Assembly: GCA_009873635.1 (NCBI GenBank)
Contig: WAHY01000002.1
Location: 1 to 51,483 of the forward strand
Origin: Nitrospinota bacterium
GTDB lineage: Bacteria > Nitrospinota > Nitrospinia > Nitrospinales > VA-1
Length of the DNA stretch: 51,483 nt
Direction: 5' to 3'
Below the pieces are notes generated by a model. The model was given only the letters and a program-made list of their open reading frames with translations, was not told the DNA's origin and made no database searches. Position 1 is the first letter of the stretch. Every line of letters begins with the position of its first letter. The translations under genes and the position numbers were made by a program. Positions 26,107-35,449 of this stretch are shown in pieces.

Positions 26107-26613
26107 ATGGTGAGGAATAAATATTTGTCGCTATTAATTGTGTCTGGAGTATTGATCGTGATCGATCAATATACCAAGCTCATGGTTTCGCTTCATATTC
26201 CTCTTAATTATTCGGTAGAAGTCATTGAGGGTATTTTCAACCTGACACATATTCGCAATTCCGGAGTTGCATTTGGGCTATTTGCCAGTCAACAGTCTGA
26301 GTATAAGGCGCTGATGTTCATAACAATATCGACCATTGCCATTACTGCTATCCTGGTGATATTTCATCAAACCCCTAAAGAAAAGAAAATGGTTCAGATT
26401 GGTTTGATTCTTATATTCAGTGGGGCGATTGGTAATCTTATTGACAGGAGCCTTCATGGTGAGGTGATAGATTTTGTTGATCTTTTTATCAATGGGCACC
26501 ACTTTCCGGCATTTAATATTGCCGATTCCTGCATAACAATGGGTGTTGCCTTAATGGTGATCGATTTATTCAGTGAAGGTTCAAGGCCAGACCCGTCTAC
26601 AAATACTCTTTAA
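26107..26613 (+). CDS. lspA: Lipoprotein signal peptidase (signal peptidase II)
   Basis: Inner-membrane aspartic protease that removes prolipoprotein signal peptides. Four hydrophobic spans; the conserved VIDQYTK near the N-terminus, NSGVAFGLF, and the catalytic aspartates in NLIDR-x5-VIDFVD and FNIADSCI are present. A TTG at 26101 is also in frame, but ATG 26107 has an AGGAG about seven bases upstream (168 residues). It follows ileS immediately. The cytochrome c lipoprotein encoded at 7109-7489 would be a client. Confidence 0.95.
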   Translation: MVRNKYLSLLIVSGVLIVIDQYTKLMVSLHIPLNYSVEVIEGIFNLTHIRNSGVAFGLFASQQSEYKALMFITISTIAITAILVIFHQTPKEKKMVQIGLILIFSGAIGNLIDRSLHGEVIDFVDLFINGHHFPAFNIADSCITMGVALMVIDLFSEGSRPDPSTNTL

Positions 26614-26628
26614 TTTCTTTATCTCCTA

Positions 26629-26952
26629 ATGACTACGAAACCTTTAAAGGTAGTGATGATTCGTCGGGGAAGCAAACAAGTCTCTAATGTGCCCACTGAG
26701 AACCTGATCACGTTTATCAGGAAAAAAGCTTTACTTGGATCCGATGAACTTTCGGGTGATGGGAAAAGCTGGATAAGGGTCGACAGCCATTATCAGTTGC
26801 GTAAATTCTTTTTAAACAGCAAAAATAGTGAATCTTCAGAATCAATGGCGGATACCCTCAATCCTACTGATTCTGATTTGGCACTTCCCCCGGAAGGTCT
26901 TAAAGATGATCTTGAGCGAATGGCAGGCCTCTTGAAAGAAATTAATGAGTAA
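26629..26952 (+). CDS. Small protein with a GYF_2-like segment, unknown function
   Basis: A 107-residue protein. Residues 20-65 (IRKKALLGSDELSGDGKSW and the following RKFF) resemble the short fold seen in GYF_2/DUF4339-like modules, where a signal strand precedes W-x-x-l and a final FF. The C-terminus is acidic and helical (LKDDLERMAGLLKEI). It lies 15 bases after lspA in the same direction, so it may be in the same operon. The family assignment is weak. Confidence 0.55.
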   Translation: MTTKPLKVVMIRRGSKQVSNVPTENLITFIRKKALLGSDELSGDGKSWIRVDSHYQLRKFFLNSKNSESSESMADTLNPTDSDLALPPEGLKDDLERMAGLLKEINE

Positions 26953-26961
26953 TCGGCTGTA

Positions 26962-27270
26962 TTAAAGATTGAGATTTGTGGCGGTAATATCATATTCCTT
27001 AAACTCCAGCGGGTCGATAGTTTCAGGATATAAAGCTCTGACAAAATTTTCTGCGGCTTGGGATGATCGGTGCAGGGTCAAAGCCACTTCATCTTTGAAT
27101 AGCATGACGTGTAAAAAGGCGTAGGGATTCAATTTTTCCTGTTGTGCTATATAAAAAAGAGTTTCTTTCTCGTTTTCCTTGACATGTTCAACTAAAGCTT
27201 TAATTGCTTTTTTACACCGGTCGATAGCATGGGGTTTGACTTGGTAACGTGCTGTCATCAGGATAGGCAT
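26962..27270 (-). CDS. Antibiotic biosynthesis monooxygenase (ABM) family protein
   Basis: A 102-residue ferredoxin-like dimeric alpha/beta barrel protein. The pattern of a strand (ARYQVKP), a helix with ALVEHVKENEKETLFY, a strand with FLHVMLFKDEVAL and a final strand is that of YgiN/ABM proteins, which act as quinol or haem-related monooxygenases or as structural binders. It converges on the 26629 gene. No substrate can be assigned. Confidence 0.7.
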   Translation of the reverse strand: MPILMTARYQVKPHAIDRCKKAIKALVEHVKENEKETLFYIAQQEKLNPYAFLHVMLFKDEVALTLHRSSQAAENFVRALYPETIDPLEFKEYDITATNLNL

Positions 27271-27399
27271 ATAGACTCCTTAAAAATATTAGATAATACT
27301 CACTTGAGATTATAAAGCATGAATGTAAGAACATTTGCAAATCTAACTCTGTTCTTTAACGATTTTTATGGCGATGAAGGCCCCGAGTGAGAATAGCTT

Positions 27400-27948
27400 A
27401 TGGATGCTGAAAATCTGATTGTCCTGATTGTTATTCCTCAAAGCCGTTTCTGTGATCAGCAATTGTCAGAATTAAATTCTGTATTTGAAGCGGCGTCGGT
27501 TAAAACTGTTACCCTTTCTAAGTCAGGCTCTGAAGCGGTCGGAGAAATGAAAACAAAAGTCACTCCTGATGGAATATTGGTGGACTGGGATAAAAGATTC
27601 TTACCGAATAAAAAATATGATGCGGTGGTGGTGGTTGGAGGGAAGGGCGCAAAAAGCTCTATTTGGAATGACCCGATTCTTCCTCAAATTATAACGGACC
27701 ACTATAGAGCCGGTAAAATTGTGGGGGCTTTGGGAATATCAGTGATTTCATTGGTCCGTGCCGGGTTGCTTGCCGGTCATGAAGTCGCTGATACAAATCA
27801 TGAAAAATGTAATCAAGAACTGAAGGAAGCTGGAGCTTATGTTGTTGAAGAACCCCTGACATGTTCGAATAAAATTGTAACGGCATTTGGAGAGTCCAGT
27901 GGCAAGTTGTTGGCTGCAAAAGTTCTGGAACTCTTAGGTGTTACATGA
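27400..27948 (+). CDS. DJ-1/PfpI family protein lacking the nucleophile Cys
   Basis: A 182-residue flavodoxin-like protein. YDAVVVVGGKGAKSS and the later IVGALGISVISLVRAGLLAG segment match the DJ-1/PfpI core. The family cysteine normally follows A-I/V at the strand-helix elbow; here that position is Gly112 (A-L-G-I-S). This should abolish the classical hydrolase, glyoxalase or chaperone chemistry that depends on that Cys. The region from IVLIVIPQSRFCDQQL is the N-terminal strand-loop. It may be a binding or regulatory relative. Confidence 0.8.
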   Translation: MDAENLIVLIVIPQSRFCDQQLSELNSVFEAASVKTVTLSKSGSEAVGEMKTKVTPDGILVDWDKRFLPNKKYDAVVVVGGKGAKSSIWNDPILPQIITDHYRAGKIVGALGISVISLVRAGLLAGHEVADTNHEKCNQELKEAGAYVVEEPLTCSNKIVTAFGESSGKLLAAKVLELLGVT

Positions 27949-27967
27949 CTGCACTGATTATTGCAGT
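27948..27967 (+). terminator. Possible weak terminator after the DJ-1-like gene
   Basis: ACTGCA at 27948-27953 pairs with TGCAGT at 27962-27967 around an eight-base loop; only a short T run (TTTT) follows several bases later. Weak. Confidence 0.25.
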
Positions 27968-27997
27968 TGAGCAGTTTTGATTTATGAGGAGGTTGGA

Positions 27998-28501
27998 TCA
28001 ACGGTAGTTGGTGAAAGACATGTCAATGCCGAAGTCTTTTGCCTTCAAGCTTGCTATGGCCGATTGCAGGTCGTCTTTATCTTTTGCTGATACTCTCACC
28101 TGATCGTCAGCTATCTGGGCCTGCATTTTTTTAAAACCCAGACCTTTAATATATTTAATAATTTCCTTGCCTTTATCTTGTGGGATTCCCTGCTGGATGG
28201 AAATCGTCTGTCGTACGGTATCTCCTGAGGCAGATTCTACATTTCCATAATCCAATGCTTTAATTGATACTTTTCTTTTTATCAATTTGCTTTGCAGAAT
28301 ATCAACAACGGAATTAAGTTTGTGTGCATCGTCTGCAAGAATTACGACCTGGGATTTTTTGGAATCCAGTTCTACCTCACTTTTGCTCCCCTTGAAATCA
28401 AACCGTTGCCTGATTTCAAGCATTGTTTGGTTGCAGGCATTTTGCACCTCCGCCATATCGGTTGTTGAAACAATATCAAATGATGAACTTTTAGAAGCCA
28501 T
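27998..28501 (-). CDS. yajQ: YajQ family cyclic-di-GMP/nucleotide-binding protein
   Basis: A 167-residue two-domain protein of the YajQ/UPF0234 family. It begins with [20 protein letters not shown], followed by [13 protein letters not shown], and has the second-domain patterns [14 protein letters not shown]-like and [13 protein letters not shown]. Homologues bind nucleic acids or cyclic di-GMP and can act as effectors. Its exact role here is unknown. Single gene, transcribed in the same direction as gdhA upstream of it. Confidence 0.92.
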   Translation of the reverse strand: MASKSSSFDIVSTTDMAEVQNACNQTMLEIRQRFDFKGSKSEVELDSKKSQVVILADDAHKLNSVVDILQSKLIKRKVSIKALDYGNVESASGDTVRQTISIQQGIPQDKGKEIIKYIKGLGFKKMQAQIADDQVRVSAKDKDDLQSAIASLKAKDFGIDMSFTNYR

Positions 28502-28571
28502 AGTGTCTTATCCTGAATTTGATTTAACTTGGTTGAATATAGATCGAAAACCTTTTTTATTTGCTAATCAA

Positions 28572-29924
28572 TTAGATTACGCCATAAGCCACCATAGCTT
28601 CGGCAACCTTAACAAATCCTGCCAGGTTTGCACCTTTTACATAATCTATATGTTTTTTTTCAGTTCCATAGTTGACGCACTGTTGATGAATGTCACGCAT
28701 AATATTCTTGAGTCGATCATCAAGTTCGTCTCTTTGCCATGAAAGACGAATGCTGTTTTGGGTCATTTCAAGTCCAGAAACAGCAACCCCTCCTGCATTA
28801 GAAGCCTTTCCTGGCGAAAACATAATATTAGCCTGATCTAACGCCTCAATCGCCTCCATTGTTGTTGGCATGTTAGCACCTTCAGCCACACCCTTACATC
28901 CATTCTTAATAAGGTTTTCCGCATCAGACAATTCAATTTCATTTTGAGTTGCACAGGGAAATGCCAAGTCTGCCTTCACAACCCAAGGTCTTTTGCCTTT
29001 ATGGAATTCTACTTTATATTTTTCTGCATATTCTGAAATTCTTCCCCTCCGGTTATTTTTTAAGTCAATGACGAAATTTAGCTTCTCATCATTTAAGCCA
29101 TCAGGATCATAAATAAAACCAGAGGAATCTGATAAAGTTAGAACCTTACCACCTAAATCTATTATTTTTTGAGCACAAAACTGAGCAACGTTTCCTGATC
29201 CTGAGACAATGCAACTTTTCTCACTTATGGAATCCTGAATATGTTTAAGCATTTCTTCCATAAAATAAGCACAACCATATCCAGTAGCTTCTTTTCTTAT
29301 CAAACTTCCACCAAACTCAATTGCTTTACCCGTTAGAGTTCCAGTGAATTCATTTTGTAAGCGCTTATATTGACCAAACATGTAGCTAATTTCTCTTGCG
29401 CCTACACCAATATCTCCGGCAGGGACATCTATATTTTCTCCTATATGTTTTGACAATTCTGTCATAAAAGCCTGACAAAACCGCATAATCTCACGTTCCG
29501 ATTTTCCCTTTGGGTTGAAATCTGAACCACCCTTGCCAGAACCCATTGGAAGGCCAGTTAAGCTATTCTTGAAAGTTTGCTCAAAACCCAGGAATTTGAG
29601 GATGCTTAAATTGACAGAGGGGTGGAAGCGAAGGCCACCTTTGTAAGGTCCAATGGCATTATTGAACTGGACTCTGTAACCACGATTGGTACGTATATTA
29701 CCTTTATCGTCTTGCCAGCATACCCGAAAAATAATAGTCCGGTCCGGCTCGGTCATTCGCTCAAGAATTTGATTTTCGATGTATTTGGGGTTTTCGTTGA
29801 TGAATGGAATCACGCTGGTAGCTACTTCGTCAACAGCCTGATGAAATTCAACTTCGCCAGGATTTCTTTTGATCAATCCCTGCATGAATTCATTGTGATT
29901 TAATGCAGTGCCTCGAGTCATCAT
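28572..29924 (-). CDS. gdhA: Glutamate dehydrogenase (NADP-type)
   Basis: Catalyses the reversible reductive amination of 2-oxoglutarate to glutamate. The family motif GPYKGGLRFHPSVN is at 92-105. The catalytic lysine is K131 in PMGSGKGGSDFNPKG. The dinucleotide fold starts IVSGSGNVA. Length 450 is typical of hexameric type I enzymes, and the sequence resembles the NADP-dependent assimilatory group. Met1 and Met2 are equally possible starts. It sits alone between yajQ and a divergent small gene. Confidence 0.95.
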   Translation of the reverse strand: MMTRGTALNHNEFMQGLIKRNPGEVEFHQAVDEVATSVIPFINENPKYIENQILERMTEPDRTIIFRVCWQDDKGNIRTNRGYRVQFNNAIGPYKGGLRFHPSVNLSILKFLGFEQTFKNSLTGLPMGSGKGGSDFNPKGKSEREIMRFCQAFMTELSKHIGENIDVPAGDIGVGAREISYMFGQYKRLQNEFTGTLTGKAIEFGGSLIRKEATGYGCAYFMEEMLKHIQDSISEKSCIVSGSGNVAQFCAQKIIDLGGKVLTLSDSSGFIYDPDGLNDEKLNFVIDLKNNRRGRISEYAEKYKVEFHKGKRPWVVKADLAFPCATQNEIELSDAENLIKNGCKGVAEGANMPTTMEAIEALDQANIMFSPGKASNAGGVAVSGLEMTQNSIRLSWQRDELDDRLKNIMRDIHQQCVNYGTEKKHIDYVKGANLAGFVKVAEAMVAYGVI

Positions 29925-30045
29925 TTAATTTAGTCCTTTAAGTTAATATGGAAAAGCCTTGGAAATGATATTACCGTATAATACATAAGTTAATTTAATA
30001 TGCCTCCTAAGGCCCATATTTATTTTTTTATACCCTATATATATC

Positions 30046-30339
30046 ATGAATTCTTATACACATCCCATTTTAACTGATTTATCCAAGTCACTTCCAAAAA
30101 ACTCTATTACATATAAATATATTCATGGCCCTGAAAACTTTGAAAAAGTTGCTGCTCAAGCCAGGGAAGAATTTGAATGTTTAAGTGAACTGGATGCTGA
30201 CCCGGCTCGAAAAAAACAATTGATCGAATACGGTTATGAAGACACGCTGAAAGACTTGGAAGATGAAGACCGCTTGCGTCTTATTGGCGTTTTAAAACTT
30301 GTTATTGAATTGGCAGAAGAATTGGCTGAGGAATACTAA
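30046..30339 (+). CDS. Small helical acidic protein of unknown function
   Basis: A 97-residue protein, mostly helical, with an acidic C-terminal helix (LVIELAEELAEEY). It has no membrane segment and no recognisable motif. The start ATG at 30046 is close after an AT-rich run with no obvious ribosome site. Downstream are two transporter genes in the same orientation. Confidence 0.55.
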   Translation: MNSYTHPILTDLSKSLPKNSITYKYIHGPENFEKVAAQAREEFECLSELDADPARKKQLIEYGYEDTLKDLEDEDRLRLIGVLKLVIELAEELAEEY

Positions 30340-30388
30340 AGTCGTAATGAAAGGTTTGAAATAAAAATTATGAAAATGTGAGATTTAT

Positions 30389-30832
30389 ATGAGCTATCTT
30401 TATGCTTCTCTAGTCTTTGTATTAGGATTCATGTTGCCGGTTCAAGTCGGCATAAATGCGGAACTGGCCCGGCATACCAATAACCCGTTGCTTGCGGCGT
30501 TGATTTCTTTTTCTGTGGGTACATTATGTCTCATTGCAAGCGCAGTAATATTGAGAATACCTGTCCCTCCTATTGGTCAGGTAGCTGTTATGCCTGTCTG
30601 GATCTGGGGTGGAGGTTTAATTGGCGCTGCAGTTGTGCTGGGTTCAATTATTGCCGGACCTAAAATTGGCGCGCTCGCTCTGGTAGGTATATTGCTTGTG
30701 GGGCAATTGATTGCTTCTGTTTTGATCGATCATTTCGGTTGGCTGGGTTTTCCTATGCAAAAAATCAATATTGTCCGAATCTTTGGGATCTTGTTACTTC
30801 TGGGCGGATTTTATTTGATTCGAAACAATTAA
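30389..30832 (+). CDS. YdcZ/DUF606-type small membrane transporter
   Basis: A 147-residue protein with about five hydrophobic spans, resembling half-size members of the drug/metabolite transporter superfamily (DUF606). The typical FMLPVQVGINAELARHTNNP and WIWGGGLIGA segments are present. These usually act as dimers; substrates are unknown. It lies 17 bases before the SemiSWEET gene. Confidence 0.83.
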   Translation: MSYLYASLVFVLGFMLPVQVGINAELARHTNNPLLAALISFSVGTLCLIASAVILRIPVPPIGQVAVMPVWIWGGGLIGAAVVLGSIIAGPKIGALALVGILLVGQLIASVLIDHFGWLGFPMQKINIVRIFGILLLLGGFYLIRNN

Positions 30833-30855
30833 ACTAAAATTTTGAAAGGATGGAT

Positions 30856-31113
30856 ATGACCGGAACTGTTATGCTGGGTTATTTTGCAGGATTTTTAACG
30901 ACTGTTTCCTTTATGGCTCAGGTTTTAAAAACCTGGAAAAGCAGATCAGCTTCTGACCTTTCGTTAGGGATGTTTTCAATATTTGGTGTGGGAGTAATGT
31001 GCTGGTTGATTTATGGGTTTCTAATCCATGAACCTCCAATTATATTCTGGAATTTAGTTACTTTAATTTTAATTTCTGCCATTCTTGCCATGAAATTGAA
31101 GTTTGATCCATAA
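30856..31113 (+). CDS. SemiSWEET sugar transporter
   Basis: A three-helix half-transporter that works as a dimer and moves sugars. The first helix ends TTVSFMAQVLKTWKSR, with the proline of the PQ-type motif replaced (MAQ rather than PQ). The second has GMFSIFGVGVMCWLIYGF and the third NLVTLILISAILAMK, as in bacterial SemiSWEETs such as the Leptospira protein. ATG 30850 is in frame, but ATG 30856 is better spaced from the GAAAGGA purine run (86 versus 85 residues is not decisive). Confidence 0.9.
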   Translation: MTGTVMLGYFAGFLTTVSFMAQVLKTWKSRSASDLSLGMFSIFGVGVMCWLIYGFLIHEPPIIFWNLVTLILISAILAMKLKFDP

Positions 31114-31578
31114 TATAGAACTTTTCTAATCATCTTGCCGTGAAAAATGCCTTATGTAATGGATTAATTGCCATATTTCAATTCGAATTTTTAACAGTAA
31201 GCTGTTACGTTATTTCTAATTAAGACTTTAATTTAAAAACCTAAAACTTACCTCATTTATTACTTCATCAAGTAAATTTTGAAATTCAAAAATTGCGTGT
31301 AATTTTAACTTAAATTTACCTGCCAAGGTCAATTATTTTCAATTTTACAAAGGCTTTCTTCAATAACTCTTCTAGCCAAACGGCTAAGGCATTACATTTT
31401 AATTATGACGCGAAGTGGGTAGAATCCCCAATCTCATGTATTTCATTAAAGTGGGCTCTATTTAGTAGGGATTAAAATTACTGGATTCGGCAGGAAAACA
31501 AAGTTCGGATGTGCAATAAAAAGCACTGGTGGAGGATTGGGGAACTAATTTCATTTTATCAAGTATTCATCTCTTTAG
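31114..31578. other. AT-rich intergenic region
   Basis: 465 bases with no supported gene. A spaced 9-bp inverted repeat lies at 31425-31433 (TCCCCAATC) and 31535-31543 (GATTGGGGA), plus two five-base inverted repeats. A short open frame near 31510-31630 runs into the cyclic-nucleotide gene and has no ribosome site. Nothing else was recognised. Confidence 0.5.
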
Positions 31579-32159
31579 TTATTTCGTTGGGTTCTGGAAA
31601 TTTTTCAGCTGTTCATACAATAAGTTAGATGCGATGCGAATCTCTTTTGGCAGGGCGGGTGATTTGTCGAGCTCACTTTTGATTATCCCGTAATTACGGG
31701 CTATATTCCTCACCTCACTTCTTTCTCGTGAAATTCTCACATTCATTTCTGCCACTCGGCGGAATAAAATATTTATGAATTCAAAGTTAAACTTATTGAT
31801 AATGGTTGGGCTCAACGTCTTCAATATTGGTCTGTCGATCCTAAGGACCAGGCTGTTACTTAATGCAATGACGTTCTTATTGCGCGGGGTGACCGGGAGT
31901 GATGGAATCGTGCCAAATATGGAACCAGGTAGGAGAGTCGCAATTTCCACATCCTTTTGCTCATTTTTTTTAATACTACTTGACCATCAAGGATAATATA
32001 TAGGGAAGGGTCGTTGGACTCCTGCTGGAGAATTAAATCACCTTTGCGGCACGAAACAAAGTTTTGGGTGAAGCTTGCAATTTCTGATTTTTCTTGATTA
32101 GTAAAGTTTTTAAATATTTCGAGCTCATCAAAATATTTAATATTTTGCAAAGTATCCAT
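31579..32159 (-). pseudogene. Cyclic nucleotide-binding domain protein, frameshifted in an A8 run
   Basis: The N-terminal fragment (32159 down) has FKNFTNQEKSEIASF, CRKGDLILQQ and SLYIILDGQVVLKK, the start of a cNMP-binding beta roll. The C-terminal fragment in another frame continues with DVEIATLLPGSIFGTIP, NVIALSNSLVLRIDR and helices to the end. The two join if one A is added to the run of eight (31964-31971), giving about 193 residues without an HTH domain. It could be a true mutation, a phase-variable or slippage-tolerant tract, or a base-calling error. It is probably a cNMP effector module, not a Crp-type DNA binder. Confidence 0.78.
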
Positions 32160-32370
32160 AAGTTAAAAACTTCTCTCCAAGTATTAACTTACTAATAATA
32201 TGTGACACTATATAGTTATCTTTAGACTTAGGCAACGACAATAAATGTAATTAAACTCTCAGAAAATACTTTCCTAACCTTATTACCTCCTGATATCCAT
32301 GGAGGTTATAAATGTTCGCCGCTCAAAAACGTAAATTGCCAAATTGCTGACAAATGTTTCATTTTCCAAT

Positions 32371-32404
32371 AAAAAAGGGGCTAGCTTTATCAAGCTAACC
32401 CCTT
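32371..32404 (-). terminator. Rho-independent terminator after initiator tRNA
   Basis: On the minus strand, AAGGGGTTAGCTT pairs with AAGCTAGCCCCTT around a four-base loop, then a run of T. It begins nine bases past the tRNA 3' end. Confidence 0.9.
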
Positions 32405-32412
32405 ATTCTATT

Positions 32413-32489
<77 letters not shown>

Positions 32490-32567
32490 ATAATACTGAT
32501 TGACTGTGACTATCACTGATATGGATTGTGATGTCAAGGACTGGTCTTTACTCTTCTATCCGAGAGC

Positions 32568-32609
32568 AAAAAAACGGGCCCTGGTGGGACTTGCCCAAGA
32601 CCAGAGCCC
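32568..32609 (-). terminator. Rho-independent terminator of the ferredoxin gene
   Basis: On the minus strand, GGGCTCTGGT pairs with ACCAGGGCCC (one G-U pair), enclosing a 14-base loop, followed by G and seven T. It lies just past the ferredoxin stop. Confidence 0.88.
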
Positions 32610-32623
32610 AAATGCTTTTGATA

Positions 32624-33258
<635 letters not shown>

Positions 33259-35370
33259 ATGATTGTCAAAAAAATTCTCATCTATATGCCTGTCCTGTTG
33301 ATCCTGTTTCTGTCGCAGTCTTTTTTCTGGGTGCCCACTTACGATAAGCAGGCGGTTGGTAACCCCGTACGGTTGGTTAAGTATGTACAGGGCTCCAGCG
33401 GCGATGCACATATACTGAACCCCACTTTAAGCGCTGATACCTCATCCAGTTCCATAAATGAGTTGGTTTTTGACGGTCTGATTGATCTTGATCAGAACCT
33501 AAAATATCGCCCAAGACTTGCAAAGTCCTGGGTTCAGTTTGAAGAGGCAATGCTGACACTTAACACATCTTCTTTTTTGCCCGGAGGCAAGTTTGCGGAC
33601 AGCAAATCGGACTGGCCCGATAGCCTTGTTGAAGCAATAGGTAAAAATACTGAATGGGCTAAAAACCTGCGTTCCGTAGAAGTTATTCCTGGAAAAACCA
33701 TACAGGGAGTGATTAAACTTTCTGGTTCTGACAAAGATTTAAAACAGATTCCTTACACAGTCCACCAGCCACCCAGATTGAAATTCACTCTGGAAAAAAT
33801 TGATCAGGATTTCTTTGTTCCCATCAGGCAGTGGTTGGGCGAAGGCTATTTTACAAACTTCCCCTACGATAAATTCATCCATGCCGAAGAACCGCAACAT
33901 CAGAAAAAACTTCAGGAATATTACAGACAAATATTGCCGTTGACAGAACATAACCCGGTGATCGTGTTTGACCTGAGAAAAGATGTGACCTTTCACGATG
34001 GTCATCCGTTTGACTCTGGCGATGTTTTGTTTACTTTTGAATCAATCATCGATCCTAAAGGCACATCACCTAGAAAATCCGATTACGAGCCGGTAAAAAA
34101 CGCAAAAGTTCTGGGGCCGCATAAAATTCGTTTCACTTATAAACGCCTTTTTTCGCCAGCCATAAACTCCTGGTCCATGGGCATTCTGCCAGAACACCTG
34201 CTAACAAGGGAGAAGCTGGTTGAAGAAGCCGGGGAACGAGGTCGGGACCCTGAAGTTTTTGGTTTGCGCGACAGCAATTTCAATCGCCATCCAATTGGTA
34301 CTGGGCCGTTCAAATTCGTAGAGTGGAAGTCCGACGAACATATACGACTGGCCCGAAACGAACATTACTGGGAGGGAGCACCGGAATACGAAGAATATGT
34401 CATGCGCATTATTCCAGACTCTTTGACGCAGGAGATGGAATTTTATGCCGGGGCGGTTGATAATTATTCCGTGCAACCCCACCAGGTGGCCCGGTTTTCA
34501 ACTGACGATAAATATCAAAGCTTTTCCAGTCTGGGCTATTTCTACTCCTACATTGGCTATAACTTGCGTAAGCCTTTATTTAAAGATAAAGATATACGTG
34601 TGGCACTTGGCATGGCCATCGACATCGACCCGATCATTCAATACATTCTTTATGGAGAGGGGGAAAGGGTGACAGGACCCTACCCGAAAATCACAGAATG
34701 GTACGACCCTGATGTCAAATCTCTACCTTACGACCCGGAGGGAGCGCTTAAAATCTTGAACGCCAAAGGGTGGAAGAAAAACGCCGATGGCTGGCTGGAA
34801 AAAGATGGAAAAGTTTTTGAGTTCAATCTGATCACAAACAGTGGAAACCCCGTGCGTAAAAACATTCTCACCATTGCCCAGGAAAGCTGGAGGAAGATTG
34901 GCATCAAATGCAACACGCAGCTTTTCGAGTGGGCGGTATTCCTGAAAGATTTTGTCAATGCTCTTAAATTTGACGCGCTGGTGTTGGGGTGGAGCATGGG
35001 CATCGACCCGGACCTCTACCAGATCTGGCACTCAAGTCAGGCAGGACCCGGACAACTGAACTTTGTCGGCTATAAGAATGACGAGGCGGACAGGCTGATA
35101 ACAAGAATCCGCAGAGAATACGACCGGGAAAAGCAGGTCAAAATGGCGCACGAGCTTCACCGTATGATCGCAAGAGACCAGCCTTATAACTTTTTGTACG
35201 TTGCAAAATCGACCCAATTGCTGGATAAGAAAATCGTGATTGTAGAAAAAGAAGAGGGCGGGGAAGTGAAGTATGAGAAAATTTATCCAACCCGAGACGG
35301 TCGAATCCGCTATTACTTCAACAAATGGAAAAAACTGGCAACCCTTCCCACTTTCAGTTCTGCGGGATAA
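33259..35370 (+). CDS. Oligopeptide-type ABC transporter binding protein (SBP_bac_5)
   Basis: A 703-residue extracytoplasmic solute-binding protein, with an N-terminal hydrophobic leader (about 6-24). The family core is present: LNPTLSADTSSSSINELVFDGL, VTFHDGHPFDSGDVLFTFES, GTGPFKFVEWKSDEHIRLARN and later VALGMAIDID-x-I. It is longer than the usual 500-550 residues because of about 110 extra residues between the first lobe start and VFDLRKD (roughly 95-235). No permease or ATPase gene is adjacent, so it is an orphan; the partner must lie elsewhere, or the protein has another role. Confidence 0.88.
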   Translation: MIVKKILIYMPVLLILFLSQSFFWVPTYDKQAVGNPVRLVKYVQGSSGDAHILNPTLSADTSSSSINELVFDGLIDLDQNLKYRPRLAKSWVQFEEAMLTLNTSSFLPGGKFADSKSDWPDSLVEAIGKNTEWAKNLRSVEVIPGKTIQGVIKLSGSDKDLKQIPYTVHQPPRLKFTLEKIDQDFFVPIRQWLGEGYFTNFPYDKFIHAEEPQHQKKLQEYYRQILPLTEHNPVIVFDLRKDVTFHDGHPFDSGDVLFTFESIIDPKGTSPRKSDYEPVKNAKVLGPHKIRFTYKRLFSPAINSWSMGILPEHLLTREKLVEEAGERGRDPEVFGLRDSNFNRHPIGTGPFKFVEWKSDEHIRLARNEHYWEGAPEYEEYVMRIIPDSLTQEMEFYAGAVDNYSVQPHQVARFSTDDKYQSFSSLGYFYSYIGYNLRKPLFKDKDIRVALGMAIDIDPIIQYILYGEGERVTGPYPKITEWYDPDVKSLPYDPEGALKILNAKGWKKNADGWLEKDGKVFEFNLITNSGNPVRKNILTIAQESWRKIGIKCNTQLFEWAVFLKDFVNALKFDALVLGWSMGIDPDLYQIWHSSQAGPGQLNFVGYKNDEADRLITRIRREYDREKQVKMAHELHRMIARDQPYNFLYVAKSTQLLDKKIVIVEKEEGGEVKYEKIYPTRDGRIRYYFNKWKKLATLPTFSSAG

Positions 35371-35449
35371 TATTACATATTTCTTCTTTATGAGTTGAAG
35401 AGTGGAAGAGATATTTAACAGTGTATTTGAAATTATCGAGGTTAAATTT

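Noticed and set aside
32310-32350. Twelve-residue frame with a strong GGAGG ribosome site
   Set aside because: Too short, no gene follows in that direction (the tRNA is on the other strand), and the GGAGG is part of a small palindrome with CCTCC.
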